Of a stretch of 64,000 nt of DNA, positions 1 through 8,898 are shown piece by piece. The stretch comes from Hyphomicrobiales bacterium. Its GTDB lineage: Bacteria; Pseudomonadota; Alphaproteobacteria; Rhizobiales; Aestuariivirgaceae. The DNA is taken from assembly GCA_016185245.1 (NCBI GenBank), contig JACPNZ010000018.1, positions 223,935 to 287,934 on the forward strand, given 5' to 3'. The position numbers were made by a program, and so were the translations under genes. Numbering within the stretch: the first letter of the stretch is position 1; every line of letters begins with the position of its first letter. The notes below the pieces were generated by a model. That model was not told the origin of the DNA. It did not search any database and saw nothing but the letters and a program-made list of their open reading frames with translations.

Positions 1-58
1 CGCACTTTATCTGGCGCTGAAGTATCTGGGCGGCCAGGGAGCCCTGACCGCATGCTGA
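1..58 (+). CDS. C-terminal end of an upstream gene (partial)
   Basis: An open frame enters the window at its left edge and stops with TGA at 56-58, reading ALYLALKYLGGQGALTAC. It overlaps the dsbB start (ATG at 52) by 7 bases, which suggests translational coupling within one operon. In related bacteria dsbB often follows a DedA/YqaA-type membrane protein gene, and the hydrophobic tail would fit that, but 18 residues cannot prove it. No function is assigned. Confidence 0.45.
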   Translation, partial: ALYLALKYLGGQGALTAC

Positions 59-540
59 ACACCATCACCCCGCAACGTGCCTTCCTGATCATTGCTGCGG
101 TGGCCTTCGCCACCATCGCCGGCGCCTGGATCTTCGAATATTTCGGTTATGCCCCTTGCGAGCTCTGTTTGAAGCAGCGCTGGGCCTATTATGTGGGCGT
201 TCCGCTGGCGCTGATCCTCGCCGCCATGGCTTCCGGGAATCCCGTCGCGGCGCGTTATGGCCTCATGCTAATGGCGGCGCTGTGGATCGCCAGTGCCCTG
301 TTCGGCGTCTACCACTCGGGGGTCGAGTGGAAGTGGTGGCCGGGTCCATCCTCCTGCACCGGCGGCGGCGGGCTCTCTGGGCTTCCCGATCTGTCGAAAC
401 CGATCGTGCTGTGCGACCGGCCGGCGATTCGCATCTTCGGCCTGTCGCTGGCCGGCTGGAATGCGGTGATCTCGGCGGCACTCGCCTTGCTCGCACTGAA
501 AGTCCTGAAGTCTCAGGGATCGAGTTCGGTGTCCCAGTAG
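52..540 (+). CDS. dsbB: Disulfide bond formation protein B (DsbB family)
   Basis: Inner-membrane quinone reductase that reoxidises a periplasmic DsbA-type thiol oxidase and passes electrons to ubiquinone. The 162-residue protein has the expected four hydrophobic segments (about residues 9-28, 45-61, 68-87 and 128-152). The first cysteine pair is a CxxC (C36, C39) in the first periplasmic loop. The second pair, C102 and C121, lies in the longer second loop. Length and cysteine layout match the short alphaproteobacterial DsbB form. The start ATG overlaps the end of an upstream gene. The 3' end overlaps the convergent HNH nuclease gene by 28 bases. Confidence 0.92.
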   Translation: MLNTITPQRAFLIIAAVAFATIAGAWIFEYFGYAPCELCLKQRWAYYVGVPLALILAAMASGNPVAARYGLMLMAALWIASALFGVYHSGVEWKWWPGPSSCTGGGGLSGLPDLSKPIVLCDRPAIRIFGLSLAGWNAVISAALALLALKVLKSQGSSSVSQ

Positions 541-1079
541 AGATAGTCCTGCCAGCTTTGATGCAGGTAGTTGGGCGGGAAGTGGCGGCCGTTGCTGTGC
601 AGTTGCGCCACCGTGGGGCGGTGCGGCTTGTGGGCCGGGAACATCCTGGCCTTGTGCGGCAGGTGGCCGCCTTTCAGCAGGTTGCAGGGCGAACAGGCGG
701 TGACGACGTTTTCCCAGGTGGTCTGGCCGCCCTTGGAGCGCGGCACCACATGGTCGAAGGTCAGGTCGCGGCGGTTGCCACAATACTGGCAGGAGAAGCG
801 GTCGCGCAGGAACACGTTAAACCTGGTGAAGGCCGGGGTGCGCGACGGCCTCACATAGGTCTTGAGCGAGACGACGCTGGGCAGGCGGAACTCGAAGGTA
901 GGGCTGCGCACCACCCGGTCATACTCGGAAACGATGTTGACCCGGTCGAGAAACACGGCCTTGATGGTGTCCTGCCAGCTCCACAGCGACAACGGATAGT
1001 AGCTCAACGGGCGAAAGTCCGCGTTGAGGACCAGGGCAGGGCAGGCTTCCGGCGCCACCGGCGCGAATTGCAATATCAC
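513..1079 (-). CDS. HNH endonuclease family protein
   Basis: A 188-residue protein with a zinc-supported HNH fold: CQYCG, then the core DHVVPRSKGG and W-x-N-x-V, then CSPCN. This is the standard Cys4-plus-His arrangement of small HNH nucleases. The N-terminal half (LVLNADFRPLSYYPLS) is typical of a chromosomal family found across alphaproteobacteria, whose physiological role is not established. I chose the GTG at 1079 because homologues begin just before this motif; the longer frame from 1331 runs through the neighbouring glycosylase gene. The 3' end overlaps dsbB. Confidence 0.85.
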   Translation of the reverse strand: MILQFAPVAPEACPALVLNADFRPLSYYPLSLWSWQDTIKAVFLDRVNIVSEYDRVVRSPTFEFRLPSVVSLKTYVRPSRTPAFTRFNVFLRDRFSCQYCGNRRDLTFDHVVPRSKGGQTTWENVVTACSPCNLLKGGHLPHKARMFPAHKPHRPTVAQLHSNGRHFPPNYLHQSWQDYLYWDTELDP

Positions 1080-1143
1080 CTCGCAGGTTACGATACAGCT
1101 CTTACTATATATTGTGTGGCGCTTCTGTGAAGGGGCAAGACTT

Positions 1144-1794
1144 TCAAGTGACCGATTGGGACATGCCCTTGATGCCGCGATAGTGGCTCCACAGCAGCCT
1201 TGCGGCAACCGCCCGGTGTGGCCGCCAGGCTTCTGCAAGCGTTCGGAGTTGGTGCTGATCGGGACGGCTGCCGAGGCCCAGAAGGTCATGGGCTGCGGCC
1301 TGCAGGGCGAGATCGCCGGCGGGCCAGGCATCGGCCCTGCCCAGGCCCGAGAGAAGATAGATGTCGGCGGTCCACGGCCCGATGCCGGGCAGGATGGTCA
1401 ATGTGGCCAAGACGTCATCGTCGGACTTTCGTTCCAGGACGGCTAAATCGAGGGTGCCATCGGCCACCGCCTTCGCCACCGACTTGAAGCAGCGCGCCTT
1501 GGCTCCGGACAGGCCGAGCCGCATCAGGCTCGCTTCGCGCTTCCGGGCGAGCCTTACGGCATCGAAGGGAGCAAGCTCCGCCTCGATGCGGCGCCAGATG
1601 GCGGCCCCCGCCTTGAGCGAGATGAGCTGGTCGGTGACGATGCGGAGGAGCCCCGCAAGCCCAGCTTCAGAACGGCGAAGCGGTGGGGGGCCGTGGCGTT
1701 CGATCACCAGGGCAAAGCGCGGCTCGCGGCGCACGAGTTCGGTCACCGCTCGCGTCAGATCCTCTTCCGTGTCCAGTGTTTGACCTTTGCCCAC
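1144..1794 (-). CDS. alkA: DNA-3-methyladenine glycosylase II-like (HhH-GPD)
   Basis: Base-excision repair glycosylase that removes alkylated purines. The helix-hairpin-helix motif LPGIGPWTA is followed by the catalytic aspartate in WPAGDLAL, the HhH-GPD signature. There is no C-terminal iron-sulfur cysteine cluster, which separates it from Nth/MutY. The GTG at 1794, with GGAA 8 bases upstream, gives 216 residues and leaves 20 bases to the divergent gluQ gene. An ATG at 1845 would add 17 residues but overlap the gluQ start. It lacks the extra N-terminal domain of E. coli AlkA, so it is the short form. Confidence 0.82.
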   Translation of the reverse strand: MGKGQTLDTEEDLTRAVTELVRREPRFALVIERHGPPPLRRSEAGLAGLLRIVTDQLISLKAGAAIWRRIEAELAPFDAVRLARKREASLMRLGLSGAKARCFKSVAKAVADGTLDLAVLERKSDDDVLATLTILPGIGPWTADIYLLSGLGRADAWPAGDLALQAAAHDLLGLGSRPDQHQLRTLAEAWRPHRAVAARLLWSHYRGIKGMSQSVT

Positions 1795-1814
1795 CGGCGT
1801 TCCAATAGCAGGCC

Positions 1815-2606
1815 ATGGCGATCCCTGCATTCCGTTTTGCGCCAAGTCCCAATGGCGAGCTGCATCTGGGCCATGCCTATTCGGCGCTGCTCAATGTGCA
1901 GCTGGCGGCCGAGGCGGGCGGACGTTTCCTGGTCCGCATCGAGGACATCGACACCACCCGCTGCACGCCCGAGCTTGCAGAAAAGGCGCTCGCCGATCTC
2001 GCCTGGCTGGGGCTTTCCTGGGAACAGCCGGTGCGGGTGCAGAGCCGCCATCTGGCCGACTACTCCCGTGTGCAGGAGCGGCTTGCCGGCATGGGACTGC
2101 TCTATCCCTGTTTCTGCTCGCGCCGTGAGATCGTCGCCAACGCCGATCCGGCGCGCCGCGATCCCGAAGGCCAGCCCCCCTATCCCGGCACCTGCCGGGC
2201 GCTGCCGTGCTCCGCAGTCGAAGCGAGGATCGCGTCGGGCGAACCCCATGCCTTGCGCCTCGATATGGGCGCGGCAACGATCGATCCCGCAGCGCTTGCC
2301 TGGGGCGACGTGGTGCTGGTGCGCAAGGACATCGCCACCAGCTATCATGTGGCGGTGGTGACCGACGATCATCTGCAAGGCATCAGCCATGTGGTGCGCG
2401 GCAAGGACCTGGAAGCGGCGACGGCGATCCATGTGGTGCTGCAGCGGCTCCTGGGATATGTCACGCCGCACTACCATCATCATGAGCTGATCGGCGACGA
2501 GACCGGGCGCAAGCTGTCGAAGAGCGAGGGTGCCTCATCGCTGTGCCGGCTGCGGGCCGAGGGTGTCACGCCAGCCGAGATCCGCCGGGCGCTTGGTTTT
2601 GCCTGA
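1815..2606 (+). CDS. gluQ: Glutamyl-Q tRNA(Asp) synthetase
   Basis: A truncated paralogue of glutamyl-tRNA synthetase that activates glutamate without tRNA and attaches it to the queuosine base of tRNA(Asp). The class I signatures are present: HLGH at residues 17-20 and KLSKS near residue 238. A zinc-binding stretch is visible (CFC near residue 97, then Y-x3-C). The 263-residue length corresponds to the catalytic domain only, with no anticodon-binding domain, which distinguishes it from GltX. It is divergent from the glycosylase gene and converges with the DUF1674 gene 3 bases downstream. Confidence 0.93.
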   Translation: MAIPAFRFAPSPNGELHLGHAYSALLNVQLAAEAGGRFLVRIEDIDTTRCTPELAEKALADLAWLGLSWEQPVRVQSRHLADYSRVQERLAGMGLLYPCFCSRREIVANADPARRDPEGQPPYPGTCRALPCSAVEARIASGEPHALRLDMGAATIDPAALAWGDVVLVRKDIATSYHVAVVTDDHLQGISHVVRGKDLEAATAIHVVLQRLLGYVTPHYHHHELIGDETGRKLSKSEGASSLCRLRAEGVTPAEIRRALGFA

Positions 2607-2609
2607 GTT

Positions 2610-2804
2610 TCAGAAATCGCTGGCGATGCCGTTCCGCTCCCAGTCGCCATAGCGGGTGGGTTCCGGTCCCTTGGGACCGTCCACTTCGCGAGGGCGCTCG
2701 CTTGCCGCGGCGGCCCGGCGGGCGGCGGCTTCCGCCAGGGCGCGGCGGGCTTCCGGGCTCAAGGACTTGCCGTCTTTCTCCATGCGCATCATATGGAACG
2801 CCAT
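2610..2804 (-). CDS. Succinate dehydrogenase assembly factor 4-like (DUF1674)
   Basis: A small, highly charged 64-residue protein ending in [22 protein letters not shown], the diagnostic tail of DUF1674. The mitochondrial homologue SDHAF4/Sdh8 binds the flavinylated SdhA subunit and protects it before complex II assembly; that function is transferred here by homology. The middle is an alanine/arginine-rich helix. Several ATGs (2804, 2792, 2789, 2783) are possible and none has a convincing ribosome-binding site, so the first 7 residues are uncertain. The gene is divergent from htpX with about 30 bases between starts. Confidence 0.85.
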   Translation of the reverse strand: MAFHMMRMEKDGKSLSPEARRALAEAAARRAAAASERPREVDGPKGPEPTRYGDWERNGIASDF

Positions 2805-2834
2805 GGAGCAATCGTTCAAGGAGAATTGCACCCC

Positions 2835-3740
2835 ATGAACACCCTCAGAACCGGCCTGTTGCTGGCGGCCCTGACCGGGCTGTTCATGGCGGTGGGCTAT
2901 CTGATTGGCCGCGAGTCCGGCATGGCGATTGCCTTCCTGATCGCGGCGGGCATGAACTTCTTCGCCTATTGGAACGCCGACAAGATGGTGCTCCGCATGC
3001 ACGGCGCGCGCCAGATCGGCCGCGACGAGGCGCCGGAATTCTACGATGTCATCGCCGGGCTTGCCGGCAATGCCGGCCTGCCCATGCCGCGGGTCTACCT
3101 GATGGACAATCCGCAGCCCAATGCTTTCGCCACCGGCCGCAATCCGCAGAACGCGGCGGTCGCGGCCACCACCGGTCTCCTGCGCCTGCTCAACCGCGAC
3201 GAGCTCGCCGGCGTCATGGCCCATGAGCTCGCCCATGTGCGCCACCGCGACACGCTGGTGATGACCATGACGGCGACCATTGCCGGCGCCATTTCGATGC
3301 TGGCCAACTTCGGCCTGTTCTTCGGCGGCTCGCGCGGCCGTAACAATCCGCTGGGCTTTGTCGGAGTCATTCTGATTGTCATCCTGGCGCCGCTCGCCGC
3401 CATGCTGGTGCAGATGGCGATCAGCCGCACCCGCGAATATGGCGCCGACCGGGGCGGGGCCGAGATTTCCGGCAAGCCGCTGGCGCTCGCCTCGGCATTG
3501 CGGAAGATCTCGGGTGCCGCGAAGGCAATCGAGAACGACACGGCCGAAGCCAATCCGGCGACGGCGCATCTGTTCATCATCAATCCCCTGTCGGGCCAGC
3601 GCATGGACAATTTGTTCTCGACCCATCCCGATACCGACAACCGCATCGCCGAACTCGAGGCGATGGCGCGCCAGATGGGTGGCGGCACGACCACGATCCG
3701 CCGCGAAGCCACGGCGGTGCGGCGCGGGCCCTGGGGCTGA
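2835..3740 (+). CDS. htpX: Protease HtpX (membrane zinc metalloprotease)
   Basis: Inner-membrane M48 zinc protease that degrades misfolded membrane proteins alongside FtsH. Two N-terminal transmembrane segments (about residues 5-24 and 29-46) precede the HExxH zinc site H130-E131-L-A-H134. Two more hydrophobic segments (about 143-163 and 175-197) follow, then the downstream zinc-ligand motif [10 protein letters not shown]. The 301-residue length is standard. The ATG at 2835 has AAGGAG about 12 bases upstream; an in-frame ATG at 2793 would overlap the divergent gene. The methyltransferase gene begins 14 bases after the stop. Confidence 0.95.
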   Translation: MNTLRTGLLLAALTGLFMAVGYLIGRESGMAIAFLIAAGMNFFAYWNADKMVLRMHGARQIGRDEAPEFYDVIAGLAGNAGLPMPRVYLMDNPQPNAFATGRNPQNAAVAATTGLLRLLNRDELAGVMAHELAHVRHRDTLVMTMTATIAGAISMLANFGLFFGGSRGRNNPLGFVGVILIVILAPLAAMLVQMAISRTREYGADRGGAEISGKPLALASALRKISGAAKAIENDTAEANPATAHLFIINPLSGQRMDNLFSTHPDTDNRIAELEAMARQMGGGTTTIRREATAVRRGPWG

Positions 3741-3754
3741 TTGATGATGCTCTC

Positions 3755-5050
3755 ATGACGGAGGAAGCGGCGGGCCTTGCTGCCCGAAAGGCAGCGCTCG
3801 ATATTCTCGGCCGCATCCTCGGCGACGGCAAATCGCTCGATGAAGCCATGAGCGAAGTTCACTCGCTCGACCGGCTCGAGCCGCGCGACCGGGGCTTTGC
3901 CATGATATTGGTGCTGACCACGCTGCGCCGCAAGGGCGAAGCCGAGGCGGCGCTGGCGAAGTTCCTGGCAAAACCTCTGCCGCGCAAGGCGGGTGCCGCA
4001 CCTCTCATCCTGCTCATCGGCGCAACAGAGCTCCTGTTCCTCGGCCAGCCGCCCCATGCGGTCATTGACATGGCAGTGCGTCTCGCCAAGGCCGACCAAC
4101 ATGCCCTGCATTTCTCAGGCCTCATCAACGCCGTGCTGCGCAAGCTGGCGGTCGAAGGTATCGCCGGCCTCGATGGAGCCCGCCTCAACACGCCCGACTG
4201 GCTGTGGCGGCGTTGGGCTAGGACCTACGGCGAGGCGGCGGCGCGGGCAATCGCCGAGGCCCATGCGAGCGAGCCACCGCTCGATCTCACGGTGAAGAAA
4301 GATGCCGAAGGCTGGGCAAAGCGGCTCGGCGGCATGTGCCTGCCCACCGGCAGCGTGCGGCTTAAGGGCAGCGGACCGGTCGACTCGCTTGCAGGGTATC
4401 CCGAAGGCGCTTGGTGGATTCAGGACGCTGCCGCGGCAATCCCCGCACGGCTCTTTGGCGACTTGGCGGGCAAGACCGCCCTCGATCTCTGTGCCGCTCC
4501 CGGCGGCAAGACCCTGCAGCTTTGCGCCGCGGGTGCGCGCGTCACCGCGGTCGACAGCTCAGTATCGCGCCTGGAATGGCTGCGCCACAACCTCGCCCGC
4601 ACCGGGTTCGAAGCCGAGGTGGTGACCGCCGACGTCCTGTCTTTCGAGCCCGGCCACGGCTTCGACGCCGTGTTGCTCGATGCCCCCTGTTCGGCGACCG
4701 GCACCATCCGCCGCCATCCGGACCTGCCCTATGTCAAATCGGCCGCGCAGATCGAACGGCTTGGCGAAACCCAGCGGCGGATGCTCGATCATGCGGCCAG
4801 GCTGGTGGTGCCCGGCGGCACTCTCATCTACTGCACCTGTTCGCTCGAACCGGCCGAGGGCGAGGAGCAGATCGCCGGCTTCCTCGCCCGCAATGGCGAT
4901 TTCGCCTTGCGCCCGATTGGCGATGGCGAGGCGGGGATTCCGGCGCACATGATCGTCGGCGGTCAGTTGCGAACCCTCCCTCACCTGGCCCTGGGCGAGG
5001 CCTGCGGCCTCGACGGGTTCCATGCCGCCCGGTTGACCCGGCATTTCTGA
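3755..5050 (+). CDS. RsmB-family rRNA (cytosine-C5)-methyltransferase
   Basis: SAM-dependent RNA m5C methyltransferase of the Fmu/RsmB type. The N-terminal third (about 1-140) resembles the NusB-like RNA-binding domain. The C-terminal Rossmann domain begins at LDLCAAPGGKTLQL. The two cysteines of RNA m5C enzymes are both present: C312 in DAPCSATG and C362 in CTCSLEPAEGEEQ. These features match the enzyme that modifies C967 of 16S rRNA in E. coli, but the exact target here is inferred. Length is 431 residues. Gene order htpX-rsmB-heparinase-purH is on one strand. Confidence 0.88.
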   Translation: MTEEAAGLAARKAALDILGRILGDGKSLDEAMSEVHSLDRLEPRDRGFAMILVLTTLRRKGEAEAALAKFLAKPLPRKAGAAPLILLIGATELLFLGQPPHAVIDMAVRLAKADQHALHFSGLINAVLRKLAVEGIAGLDGARLNTPDWLWRRWARTYGEAAARAIAEAHASEPPLDLTVKKDAEGWAKRLGGMCLPTGSVRLKGSGPVDSLAGYPEGAWWIQDAAAAIPARLFGDLAGKTALDLCAAPGGKTLQLCAAGARVTAVDSSVSRLEWLRHNLARTGFEAEVVTADVLSFEPGHGFDAVLLDAPCSATGTIRRHPDLPYVKSAAQIERLGETQRRMLDHAARLVVPGGTLIYCTCSLEPAEGEEQIAGFLARNGDFALRPIGDGEAGIPAHMIVGGQLRTLPHLALGEACGLDGFHAARLTRHF

Positions 5051-5121
5051 ATAAACGTTATCGAATCCTTAACCAGGCCCTTCGCAAACTGTCGGCCGGA
5101 CCCCGAATCCTCAGTTCCGGT

Positions 5122-6756
5122 ATGGCCTTATCCAGCAAGACATTTGGCGGCGAATTGCCGCGGTTCTTCCGCCAACTGCTCGATCTGCCCCTGGGGCGGA
5201 CGAAGGGCGGCGGGCCAAACCTGGTATTCCGCGGACTGGCGCAGCCCCTGCCGCCGCCCGCCGACGGCGACGCCGCCATTGCCCAGGCGCTTTATCGCGG
5301 CACCTTCACCTTCGCCGGTATGACCGTCGAATGCCAGCCCTCCGAGGTCTTCTCGGTAGGGCCGCCCAATGAGGCTTGGGATGAGGCGCTGACCGGCTTT
5401 TCCTGGCTCACCCATCTGGCGGCGCCCGATCTCGCCCTCTACCGGGCCTTCGCCCGCAACCTGGTGCAATGCTATGCCGTCAGCCGGCGACGCTCGAGCT
5501 TTACGGCCTCGGCCCATCGGCTGGTGGCGCTCGCCCGCCATGCCGGCTTCCTGCTGAGCGGCGCCTCGGCCGGTTTTGAGACCTTCTACATGGAGCTTGC
5601 GGCGCGCGAGACCAGGCGATTTGCCGCCGCCACACCGCGAACCGTCCCGGTCCAACTTCTGCAAGCCGTGGCCCTACTCAATGCCGGGCTGGCTTTCCGC
5701 GGCGGCGAGTCGCTGCGCGACGAGGCGCTGGGTCTTTGCGCGGCGCTGACGCCGGCCCTCATACTTCCCGATGGCGGGCCGGCCGACCGCAACCCGGCCT
5801 CGCTGCTGGCATTTCTCAATGATTTCCTGCCGCTTCGCCTCAGCCTGGAGAGGCAGCGTGCCAGCCTGCCGCGCGAGCTTCACGGGGCGCTCGAGCGGGC
5901 CCTCCCGATGCTCCAGATGCTGTGCCACGGCGACGACGGTCTGGCCGTCTTCCAGGGTGTAACCCGTCCCGAAGCCAAGCTGGTGCGGACGACCCTGTCG
6001 CTCGATGCGGTGCAGGGGCGGCCGCTCGCCCATGCGCCCCAATCGGGCTACTGCCGCATGACGCAAGGGGGCTCCTGCGTCATCGCCGACTGCGGCAAGC
6101 CGGCCCAGTGCGATAGCGCGCTGGCCCTCGAGTTCTCCGACGGCCCCTATCGCGTCGTCACCTCCTGCGGCCTGCCGGAGGCGGCCTCGCCCGCCTGGAA
6201 GGCCGCCGCCTCGCTCCCCGCCGCCCATTCGACCCTGGTCCTCGGTGCTGGGGCCCGTGACCGCATCCAGTCCTTCTTTACCCGCCGGGCCCGTCGGCTG
6301 CCGGCCGATCCGGTCGGCGCCGATGTCATCGCCTCGCCGCACGGCACTCTGCTCAAGGCCTGGAATGCCCTGTCGGCGACGGCCTCCGGCCTCGTCCACC
6401 ATCGGGAACTCTTCCTGGCAGCCGGCGGCCAGGATTTCCGCGGCGAAGACCGCCTGGAACGTTGCGATCGGCGTGGCAGCGAATGGCCGGCGGCGAGCTT
6501 CGCCATCCGCTTTCACCTGCACCCGACGGTCAAGGCCTCGCTCGACCGCAAGGGCACTTCGGTGGCGCTCGTCCTCCCCAACCGCGATGTCTGGCAGTTC
6601 TCGGCCAGGGGCGGGGGCTTGAGCCTCGAGGACAGCATCTTTCTGGCAACCGGCGGAGCGGCGCGCGTCTGCGAGCAGATCGTCATTCGCGGTATGGCGG
6701 GCAGGCCCGAGCGGGTCAATTGGGCCTTCAAGAAACTGGCTGGCAACAGCCCCTGA
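5122..6756 (+). CDS. Heparinase II/III family protein
   Basis: A 544-residue protein with the layout of alphaproteobacterial heparinase II/III-like proteins: an alpha/alpha-toroid N-terminal half and a C-terminal beta-rich half (from about residue 330). It is consistently found beside rsmB and purH in this group. No signal peptide is visible at the chosen ATG (5122), so a periplasmic lyase role is unproven, and the true substrate of these chromosomal members is unknown. The frame is open far upstream inside rsmB, but homologues start near the ATG used here. The purH gene follows 86 bases later. Confidence 0.75.
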   Translation: MALSSKTFGGELPRFFRQLLDLPLGRTKGGGPNLVFRGLAQPLPPPADGDAAIAQALYRGTFTFAGMTVECQPSEVFSVGPPNEAWDEALTGFSWLTHLAAPDLALYRAFARNLVQCYAVSRRRSSFTASAHRLVALARHAGFLLSGASAGFETFYMELAARETRRFAAATPRTVPVQLLQAVALLNAGLAFRGGESLRDEALGLCAALTPALILPDGGPADRNPASLLAFLNDFLPLRLSLERQRASLPRELHGALERALPMLQMLCHGDDGLAVFQGVTRPEAKLVRTTLSLDAVQGRPLAHAPQSGYCRMTQGGSCVIADCGKPAQCDSALALEFSDGPYRVVTSCGLPEAASPAWKAAASLPAAHSTLVLGAGARDRIQSFFTRRARRLPADPVGADVIASPHGTLLKAWNALSATASGLVHHRELFLAAGGQDFRGEDRLERCDRRGSEWPAASFAIRFHLHPTVKASLDRKGTSVALVLPNRDVWQFSARGGGLSLEDSIFLATGGAARVCEQIVIRGMAGRPERVNWAFKKLAGNSP

Positions 6757-6842
6757 AACCGTCCGCCCGCGACCGAATGGCGGTTGCCCCGGCTGGCGAT
6801 CGTGGGTAAGGGGCGACAGTCACGTCACCAGGGAAATGGCCC

Positions 6843-8426
6843 ATGGATCGGCCCATCCGCCGGGCGCTTTTGTCGGTCTCCGACAAGACCGGCCTCATCG
6901 ATTTCGCTCGGGCGCTTGCCGCCCAGGGCGTTGACCTGATCTCGACCGGCGGCACGGCGGCGGCCCTGGCGGCGGCTGGTCTTCAAGTCACCGATGTCGC
7001 CTCGATCACCGGATTTCCGGAGATCATGGACGGGCGGGTGAAAACGCTGCACCCGAAGATCCACGGTGGGCTTCTGGCGGTGCGCGGGAATGCCGAGCAC
7101 GAGAAGGCTCAGGCCCGGCACGGTATCGACGGCATCGACCTCCTGGCCGTCAATCTTTATCCCTTCGAGGCGACGGTGGCACGTCAGGCGTCCTTCGACG
7201 AAGCGATCGAGAATATCGACGTGGGCGGGCCGGCGATGATCCGGGCTGCCGCCAAGAACCATGACAGCGTCACGGTGATCGTCGAGGCCTCCGACTATGC
7301 CGCGGTGCTGGCGGAAATGGCAGCCCATGGCGGGGCCACGACGCTGGCCACCCGCCGCCGCCTTGCCGCCAAGGCCTTCGGCCGCACCGCCGCCTATGAT
7401 GCGGCGATCTCCCAATGGTTCGGCCGCAGCCTGGGCGAGGCCCTGCCGGACTACTTCGCCATCGGCGGCAGAAAGCTTCAAACGCTGCGCTACGGCGAGA
7501 ACCCGCACCAGCAGGCCGCCCTTTATTCGAGCCCGGACACCCGCTCCGGTGTCACCACAGCGCGGCAAGTGCAGGGCAAGGAGCTGTCCTACAACAATCT
7601 CAACGACACGGACGCGGCACTCGAATGCCTGGCCGAGTTCGGAACGGCGGCGGAGGCGGCCTGCGTCATCGTCAAACACGCCAATCCATGCGGAGTTGCT
7701 ATCGACTCGATACCATTAATCGCCTATCGCAAGGCTTTGGCCTGCGATCCGGTCAGCGCCTTCGGCGGCATCATCGCCCTCAGTCGCCCACTCGATGCGG
7801 CCACCGCCGGTGAGATCGTGCAGCTCTTCACCGAAGTGATCGTCGCACCCGGCGCCGATGCCGAAGCCATTGCCATCGTGGCGGCCAAAAAGAACCTGCG
7901 CCTGTTGCTCATCGACGCGCTGGCAGCGCCCGATGCGCCCGGACTCTCGGTCAAGACCATCGCCGGCGGACTCCTGGTGCAGTCGCGCGACAATGCCACG
8001 GTCGATAGGTTGAGGCTCCGGACCGTAACTAAACGGCCCCCCACGCCCCGGGAACTGGCCGATCTCCGCTTCGCCTTTCGGGTGGCCAAGCACGTCAAGT
8101 CGAACGCCATCGTCTATGCCCGGGACGGCGTCACGGTCGGCATCGGGGCGGGCCAGATGTCGCGGGTCGATGCGGCCCGGATCGCGGTGCGCAAGAGCGA
8201 GGACGCAGCCAGGGCGGCTGGCCTGCCACATCCCCTGGTCAAAGGCTCGGTTGTGGCTTCCGACGCCTTCTTCCCCTTCCCGGACGGGCTCTTGCAGGCC
8301 GCCGAAGCAGGGGCGACGGCGGTGATCCAGCCCGGCGGATCGCTCAAGGATGACGAGGTGATCAAGGCAGCCGATGCGGCTGGTCTCGCTATGGTTTTCA
8401 CTGGCTTCCGCCACTTTCGACATTAG
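6843..8426 (+). CDS. purH: Bifunctional AICAR formyltransferase/IMP cyclohydrolase
   Basis: Catalyses the last two steps of de novo purine synthesis: formylation of AICAR by 10-formyl-THF, then ring closure to IMP. The N-terminal MGS-like cyclohydrolase domain (about 1-145) contains [12 protein letters not shown] and [10 protein letters not shown]. The transformylase domain (about 200-527) contains YGENPHQ and the catalytic KHANPCG. The 527-residue length is standard. An AGGGA sequence precedes the ATG. The 10-formyl-THF it needs can be supplied by the fhs product encoded at 47.7-49.4 kb. Confidence 0.97.
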   Translation: MDRPIRRALLSVSDKTGLIDFARALAAQGVDLISTGGTAAALAAAGLQVTDVASITGFPEIMDGRVKTLHPKIHGGLLAVRGNAEHEKAQARHGIDGIDLLAVNLYPFEATVARQASFDEAIENIDVGGPAMIRAAAKNHDSVTVIVEASDYAAVLAEMAAHGGATTLATRRRLAAKAFGRTAAYDAAISQWFGRSLGEALPDYFAIGGRKLQTLRYGENPHQQAALYSSPDTRSGVTTARQVQGKELSYNNLNDTDAALECLAEFGTAAEAACVIVKHANPCGVAIDSIPLIAYRKALACDPVSAFGGIIALSRPLDAATAGEIVQLFTEVIVAPGADAEAIAIVAAKKNLRLLLIDALAAPDAPGLSVKTIAGGLLVQSRDNATVDRLRLRTVTKRPPTPRELADLRFAFRVAKHVKSNAIVYARDGVTVGIGAGQMSRVDAARIAVRKSEDAARAAGLPHPLVKGSVVASDAFFPFPDGLLQAAEAGATAVIQPGGSLKDDEVIKAADAAGLAMVFTGFRHFRH

Positions 8427-8446
8427 TTGGAAGCGAGTCGATACTA

Positions 8447-8893
8447 TTATGGTGGTGCCGCCTGATAACCCGGGCCGACGACCAGCGGCTTGTCGGGCAG
8501 GCTCGACTGATCGACATCGGTCTTGAAGGTGCGCTCGTAACGGGCAAGTTCCCTGCCGCTACTATCGCGCACCAACAGCGTCACCTTGTAGGGGTGGTCC
8601 TTGACGATGCCGCGCAAGTTTCCGGTCTGGAAGACATATTGCAGCTGGCCGGGACGGCCATCCTGCACCTGCACCTCCTCTCCGCCGGGCACCTCGAAAT
8701 GGACCTCGATCTTGCTGCCTTCGGGCACCGGCTTCTTCTGGCGGGCGACGAATCCATAGAAATGGTTAGCGGAGCGGTAGTTGAAGACGAAGCCGCCGCC
8801 GGCGAACTCCAGATAGGGTGTGGTCGAATCGTCTCCACAGGCGGTCAGCACGAGCGCCGGGGCCAATGCGAGCAGGATGCGGCGGGTGAGCAT
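8447..8893 (-). CDS. Putative lipoprotein, function unknown
   Basis: 148 residues with a clear lipoprotein signal: a positive start (MLTRR), a hydrophobic stretch and the lipobox LTAC with the lipidated cysteine at residue 19. The mature part has alternating polar and hydrophobic residues that suggest a beta-sandwich (for example residues 60-120). I do not recognise a family. It starts 5 bases after the stop of the LivH-like permease on the same strand, so the two are probably co-transcribed. The permease is not accompanied by its usual partners, so the lipoprotein cannot be called a solute-binding protein; it is also too short for one. Confidence 0.7.
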   Translation of the reverse strand: MLTRRILLALAPALVLTACGDDSTTPYLEFAGGGFVFNYRSANHFYGFVARQKKPVPEGSKIEVHFEVPGGEEVQVQDGRPGQLQYVFQTGNLRGIVKDHPYKVTLLVRDSSGRELARYERTFKTDVDQSSLPDKPLVVGPGYQAAPP

Positions 8894-8898
8894 CTGCC

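Noticed and set aside
4411..6756. Heparinase-like gene starting at 4411 (781 codons)
   Set aside because: The first 237 codons lie inside rsmB in another frame and have no homology; the ATG at 5122 agrees with the family's start.
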